This document shows positions 58,374 through 64,000 of a DNA stretch of 64,000 nucleotides, one piece after another. The stretch's first letter is position 1, and the number at the start of each line of letters is the position of its first letter. The position numbers and the translations under genes are program-made. Below the pieces are notes generated by a model. It saw only the letters and a list, made by a program, of their open reading frames with translations. It had not been told where the DNA came from and made no database searches. The DNA comes from Nautilus pompilius (Eukaryota; Mollusca; Cephalopoda; Nautilida; Nautilidae), in contig JACATO010000092.1 in the NCBI GenBank assembly GCA_018389105.1, positions 124,001 through 188,000 of the forward strand, read 5' to 3'.

Positions 58374-59339
58374 GCTTGGTTTAGGAAACTAAAACCACAA
58401 GGTGCTGATGTCAGCATACAGGTTTGGAGAGAAAAATGCTATGTATATTAATATTCTGTCATCTGTTTTGTATTGCCATAGAGCACTTTTGGAAATTACT
58501 TTTAGTTTCTTAGAAAAAAATAAAATATATTGTTCTTTAGAAAATTAGCTTTATTATTATTATAAACTGTATAACCATTCTGATATTCTTTTAAAGCTGG
58601 AATGTCCTTGTGGGTACAGATAGCTTTGTTTTTGTATTTATTATTTAAAGCTATCATTAAAACTAACAAATAAATGAAAAAAAAAACAATACACTGCTAC
58701 TATATACTAAGGTTAATTATTTCTATGAGGTATTTGTTTTGCATCTACTGATATCAGAGCCAGTCTAGTTTTGATAAAGGCAGTTGTTTATTATTTATAA
58801 TTGTTCTGGTACTGTCATGGTATTAATTATGTTTTGAGATAAGCACAATTATTTTCACTGCTGAATGTTGGGGATACTTACTGTACTCAGCAAGTGCTAA
58901 ATGTAAGAATTACCATAACATTCAATCACATTTGTCAGATTTATACAGCACAATGGAGTTGGTATTGTAATTTAATGAGACTAGAAATTCATTAATATCT
59001 TGTGCAGTTTCTCAGTCTGTAATGTCTCACTGATTTTTTTTTTCTTCATTATTATTAAGGTTGGGAAAGAAAGGTGCATTCAGTGCCAGCCATTTTGCTA
59101 AATTTGTTCCAGTTTTTCATCTTTAAGAAAATTTGGAACATGCCAGTTAGCTGGCACTTTAAGGTCACTTATCTTTTACTGGATAATTATGTTGGGATGC
59201 ATGCTGCAAGATGTGGTGTAATGAATGTGTTTCAGTGTAACTTCTGAAGAAGGCTCTTCATGAAAAAGATTTTGTTGCTTCCTTTTAAGACTGCCAGAAT
59301 AGGAAACTGGTGTGCTGTAAAAGAAGCATGTTTGTTTGA

Positions 59340-59540
59340 TATCTGGGTGACTTGGTGGTCCGGTGCTTAGACTGTTGGACTTCCAAGGTTAAGGGCTAGA
59401 GTTTGAGTCTTGATTAAGAAAAGTTTGGTTTGGTGTATCTCCCTGACAGTTTCTTCTCAAGCTTCCTCAGCAGCCAGCTTCATGGACATCCTCTGGGTTC
59501 TCCTCCCAATCTAAAATTGAAGAATTTTAGAAGGACTTTT
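59340..59540 (+). repeat. SINE copy, tRNA-derived family, nearly full length (plus strand)
   Basis: The tRNA-like head shows an A-box region TGGTCCGGTGCTTAGACTG and B box AGAGTTTGAGTCTTGATT. The body follows with TTTGGTGTATCTCCCTGACA, GTTTCTTCTCAAGCTTCCTC and AGCAGCCAGCTTCATGGAC. It ends CTAAAATTGAAGAATTTTAG and AAG, a decayed GAAGAGTTCTAGTAG. With the copy at 27855 it defines the whole element, about 190-200 bp. Confidence 0.8.
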
Positions 59541-61254
59541 GCTAGGTTCATTCCTGGTGTAGAAGGATTATGGGAGCTCGCTATGCGAGTACCATTTTTC
59601 TCCCTAGTCTTGATTGGATTGTGTATGGTGATCCAGAATGTCCACTTCTGACACACGGTGACAATTAAGAACTTTACTTGACATTAATGAAACAAAAACA
59701 GGCTGTGCATTTGTAAAATTGTTTTTAAGAATATGCTGAATTTTTTAGCATAATTTTAGATAACATTAAGAAATTTACAAACTTAAGTTGAGAAATTCTT
59801 ACAGATATTAACATATTTTTTTATTGTATCTAAAATATTTCCAGGTTAAGAGATTTTCTTTCCTATTAGAAAGGAAATGAATTAAAGTTCTTTATTTTGG
59901 AAAAGTTTACAGGTTATTATATTAATAAATTATATTCCTAATTTCATTACTAACGACTTCCAGTTTGCTGTTTGTAGATGAAGCAGTAGGGGGTTAATGC
60001 TTTGTCATTTTTTTCAAAAACAATTAACGCCATTAATATACATTTTCTTGCATGTGTTGTTATTTAAAAATTATTTAACATAAATGGGCTATTCCCCCCC
60101 CCTTTTTTAGAAGATATTAAATGGACAACTTTTTTTTTTTCAAGTGATTAATAATAAATGTGCAATTTATCAGAAAACATCCAACACACAATAGATTTTT
60201 GACTGTTTATGTTTTAGTAGAGAATAATAAACAATTTTCCTTTTATGCTGTCTTCATTTAAGTGTTTTTTGGAATCAAATCATCAATTTGTTTTAAAGTG
60301 ATCTGTATCAATAATTATGCGGGGATTTTAGTATGTTCTGATAATTTTCAAACATGTGAAAGTGATGGCACATTGTGAAATATGCATAGTTATATCTCGA
60401 CAAGAAATAACTACACTACAGATTTTTATCTCAAAGTTCTATGGATATCAAAACTTTACATTTAATTTTTAAAAGCGCACGTGGGAACTGACATGAACTT
60501 TACCCTTTAACACTTAATAAATAATGGAACAAGATGAACATTCTTTAGTGCTTCTCTGTGGAATTCTGTCAATTCCATTTTTATAACTAACCCTGCCTCA
60601 AAAAAAAAACATCCTATAGTGCTTTAAATGGCTTTCTTATATGCTTTCCAAGTTGTCATATAATTCAGTAATGTCTACCTTTGCAACTGGTTTTGTACAG
60701 AGATGTGTAGTAGGAATTAGCATAATGGTCACTAAGAAACTACAATGTGTGAGACAATGTGACTGAAGGATGAAGAACTGTTTAATGTTTTTGATCTCTG
60801 AATATTTCAGTGGGCAAGGAGAGTTTAGGATGATTTTGTGGATCAGGTCTAATTTTAATTTTGTGAGGATTTAACTACTTTATTGCAGTAAAAAGAAGTA
60901 AAGTATGTGCATATTCTCTTCTCAGCATACCTGTGTAATCTCAGAATTTTGACAGGATGCACATCCAAATCCATTGATAGGTTAGAGACTTGTCTTCAGA
61001 GACTGAAAGTCCAGTTTAGCTATACTAGTTGTGTTTTAGTTTATGAGAAAAGCGCTACATCATCTTTTAGCTCCAGCAGATAGCAATAACTTGTAATTAA
61101 TATCCATTAATTTCCCTTTGCTAAAGAATGTATTGCCATCAGATTCATCTGATTTTTATGCAAGCTTTAAAAGAATGTTTTGCTGTGTTTTGTTTAGATG
61201 GAAAGAGGTTAAGCAGCATAAACTTTCCATGATTTCGGTTTGGCATCATTGCTA

Positions 61255-61345
61255 CTGCTGCTTAGAGTATTGGACTGCAGCGTCCACTATGTAACTAGCC
61301 TAGTGCTATATTACAAACAAAAAAAGCTGCAGGTTTTAAATCACC
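61255..61345 (+). repeat. Degenerate tRNA-like SINE head
   Basis: CTGCTTAGAGTATTGGACTG resembles the A-box and anticodon-arm side of the head at 59340 (GTGCTTAGACTGTTGGAC). Farther on, GCAGGTTTTAAATCACC resembles a B box. The two are too far apart for a tRNA, so there is an insertion or the match is partly chance. A 61-codon open frame across it is not meaningful. Confidence 0.4.
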
Positions 61346-64000
61346 ACTTCCATAGATTTCTCAGACAGGAAAGGAAAGACTGGCATGACAATTTTGGATT
61401 GAAGATAATCGACACTGTTTCATAAGAGAGGCCTGTAGCAGTAAAATTGGCCAGCTCATATTGATAAAAGCAATGCTCTCAGTAGCAACTGTAGCCTTGG
61501 CTTGAGTTGCATACTTTCCCTGAAGGCTTTCTATGATGGTTTAATTAAACCTACCTAGTCTTAACAATTCATCGCAACGACACAACACGGGAAGAAGCTA
61601 CCAAAGTTGCCTTAAGTAATGTGGTGTCCACACAAGAAGCCAGAATATAAGTATGTATTTAACAATAAATGCTCCTTTGTGTGCAATAAATTGAAACTGT
61701 GGTATAGCATTCAGGCTAAATCCGCCTTTCTGATAAATCTGCTGTTTATAGTCATGTGATAATCCACCCTCTATTCAGACCATAGGTTCATGTCCTTGGC
61801 AAATAGTTCCAAGTGAAATTATAAATTTTGTCGTTAGAAGATTTAGGTAAAATAATTGCTAGCTCCGTAAATTAAAGGTGGTTTCTATTGCAGAGCAGAA
61901 CCTTGGTATTTAGCCAAAAGAGAAAATTAACCAGATGCTGCATTCTGTAACCTAGAATAATATGCTTTTTTTTTCCCCTGCATATTATATGAAATGCTTG
62001 TTCTAGTGATGAAGAGACTGTCTACTAGTATTCGTCTTGAATTAAAATGAAAGAATAAATTATTTTAATTGTAATCTGTTGGGTTTTGTTGATATATAAT
62101 AAATCACAATTTTTTTTTTGCATTTGTAGAAAATAGTTTTCAAAAAAATGAAGGATTGCACGCACTTATTAAGTGGTAAAGTGATACTGCTGTTGGATAA
62201 ACAACCAAATGTACAAAATGATTATCATACGCCAATCACCATCATCTGAAAATCACATTCACATGGTTTTTGCTTATCAGAAATGATGGATTGCACGTTG
62301 TCAGTTCTACTCCATGCATTGTTTTCTCTTTGATATGTGAAAATGGATTTCAGGGGGGGTTAGGGATGTGGCATTTTGTTCATGGTGGAGATCAAATCTA
62401 AAATCATGCAACAGCAGCGGCAAAGCTGTTTTGATCTTAAAAAAAAAAAATTCAGCCCGATAACAACAACAGTTAGAGGTAAACATTTCTTTAGTTAAAA
62501 TGGAAAGGAAATTCAACTGTATCTTTTACCAGTCTTGACTGGGAGATCAGCTCCCTCCTTACCACAAGCTGTGAACAGCTGAAATGTTGGAAATGTGGAT
62601 TTGCTGGCTATAAATTGATGATGAAAATTATTTCACTCTCATAGCCAATTTAAAACATATTATTAAGCTTGGTTATTTAACTTTACAAAGTCCCCATTGA
62701 TGGGGTAGATTTTTGGACCAATTAATTTTCACAGTATTCTAATCTCCGTGGTTCTTTGATAGGAATGGAAGCAGTGGATTCTCTCAAATGGAGTACTTCA
62801 TATGTTTTGGTATTGAAGTAAAATAGTACAGATAGATAAAAGAATAAAATTAAATTTTGTACACATTATTCCAGATGGTTGGCATGCAACAACATAGTTC
62901 TTGGCTCTACACTGGGAAAATGTGTGTGTGATTTTTATTGATGCATATCCAGGAGATTCTTACACTGCCACCATCAACCAAGAGTCTGCCTTTTGCCACT
63001 TTTCACTTCTGTTCTGGCAAAATGTCCCCAAAGTGAAGGGCTAGATAAATCTTTGATGACCCAAGTGAGTGGACTGCACTTAACAGGCTGGTAATGACAT
63101 CAGCCATGAGTTAGACATTGAGGAACCAAGTCTCAAATCTCCAGGCAATTAGCAATAGCAGGCCTGTTTCTGAAACACTGAATAAAAAGCAGGCAGGTAG
63201 GTATCAGCCATGAATAAAACAATTCAGTTGGGTTTATCTTTGTTCTTGTATGCATTTATAATTTCCACACTCTCCAGCTTTGTTGCCATAGCGTTTGAAC
63301 TGTTGGTCATGGATGCAACCTGGACTATGCAAATGTGTATTCAGTTTATTCTTTTTTTTTACTGCAGGATATACAGAATTATTTACTTGGATGCTCTTTT
63401 TGTTATTGTTTTGTTTTTTAGTAAGATAAAATGTTTGGCTTTTATAAACAATTTTATTAATAGAAGAGGAGAGCGATATCTTATTTCTTCTTCGCTTACT
63501 GGCAGTATGGTAGAAAAGATTAATTCTGTTTTATCAGAAAAGAATCAATGCCTATAGCAGAAATCTTTAAACAGTAAGCTTTAAATTAATTTGGAATTAT
63601 AAATTGAAATAGAAAAATAATTACATTTCCAGTTTTTTTGAGTTTACGTTGTTAGCGCCTTTTATCAGTTATGATCAAACCTAGAACATTTCAGAATATC
63701 TATATTTTTAAGGTGGCTGACTACTAGATTTACATTTCTTATTTTTTAATTAATACATTTTTAAAAAAAAACAAACTTGAAATATCCGAGATATATAGTG
63801 TTCATGCAAACTTTAATTCAGAAAATCACCAGAGCTATATACTATAAACAATTTGACATATCTATGAAAAAAAATGTTTTTAGACTTTAAACTTAATTTT
63901 GAATAAATAGCTAAATGAATCTAGTGATGCAACTCTCTGCCATCTGATTGCAAATGTTGTTTTCTTATTATTTGAATTTTTCTATAGTGTCTGGATCTCT

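Larger units (their letters stand above)
48818..64000 (+). other. Long intron (5' part) downstream of the homeobox exon
   Basis: The next Meis exon, which should begin in phase 0 with HPYPSEEQ and carry TGLTILQVNNW, was not found in this stretch, so the intron is longer than 15 kb. Listed separately are one foldback repeat, one tandem array, one SINE, two tRNA-like relics and one GC-raised island. Two stretches with somewhat more complex sequence (49790-50290 and 51590-51840) might be regulatory. The remainder (48830-49780, 50300-51180, 51850-53080, 53160-55170, 56300-58240, 58380-59340, 59550-61250 and 61350-64000) is ordinary AT-rich intron. The final bases TTTTTCTATAG|TGTCTGG resemble a 3' splice site, but the sequence after it does not read as Meis. 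Confidence 0.75.

Noticed and set aside
63970-64000. 3' splice-site-like TTTTTCTATAG at the end of the window as the start of the next Meis exon
   Set aside because: The following TGTCTGGATCTCT does not read HPYPSEEQ in phase 0, so it is not the expected exon; too little sequence remains to test another.
1-64000. CRISPR array, operons or other prokaryotic systems
   Set aside because: No regularly spaced identical repeats with unique spacers and no dense coding; the splice sites, SINEs and mariner elements show an animal genome.

Overview
This window reads as intronic DNA from an animal nuclear genome. It is AT-rich throughout, full of homopolymer runs and microsatellites, and carries decayed eukaryotic DNA transposons and tRNA-derived SINEs. 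It has no prokaryotic gene layout. The only protein-coding segment I can support from a known family is one 149-bp internal exon at 48669-48817 (+). It encodes the acidic linker and the first part of the TALE homeodomain of a Meis/Homothorax protein. The peptide begins with GDGLDNS, as in vertebrate MEIS, and continues IGSGEGT, as in arthropod Hth. That mix suggests a lophotrochozoan, perhaps a mollusc. This is inference from one short exon.

Layout. Positions 1-48668 are one intron, or part of one; no earlier Meis exon (Meis domain, HR1/HR2) was found. Positions 48818-64000 are the start of the next intron; the expected next exon, beginning HPYPSEEQ and completing the homeodomain, was not found. 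Both introns are therefore at least 48.6 kb and 15.1 kb unless a missed exon lies inside them.

Mobile DNA. A complete but dead mariner element (18051-19318) has near-perfect 30-bp terminal inverted repeats, a TA duplication and a transposase pseudogene with the DD34D triad still readable. About 150 bp downstream is a 665-bp pogo/Tigger-like element (19467-20131) that keeps only the N-terminal DNA-binding part of its transposase. A Tc1-type transposase relic lies at 14850-15474. At least eight copies of one tRNA-derived SINE family are scattered on both strands. One ends about 145 bp before the Meis exon. Two other tRNA-like relics (55171, 61255) and four copies of a short palindromic foldback repeat are also present.

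Possible regulation. Several islands have more complex, less AT-rich sequence than their surroundings (6690-7180, 30640-30960, 32450-33130, 38270-38700, 46850-47180, 55920-56290). They are candidates for conserved non-coding elements of the kind known around developmental homeobox genes. Two contain clusters of TGTCA/TGACA, the core site of Meis/TGIF TALE proteins, which suggests possible autoregulation. None can be confirmed without alignments or chromatin data. Other notable structures are a perfect 10-bp hairpin with a GAAA loop at 42587-42610, a 43-bp x3 minisatellite at 58246 and a 22-bp x4 tandem repeat at 45246. I see no CRISPR array, rRNA, functional tRNA or viral gene, and nothing I would call a new biological system.
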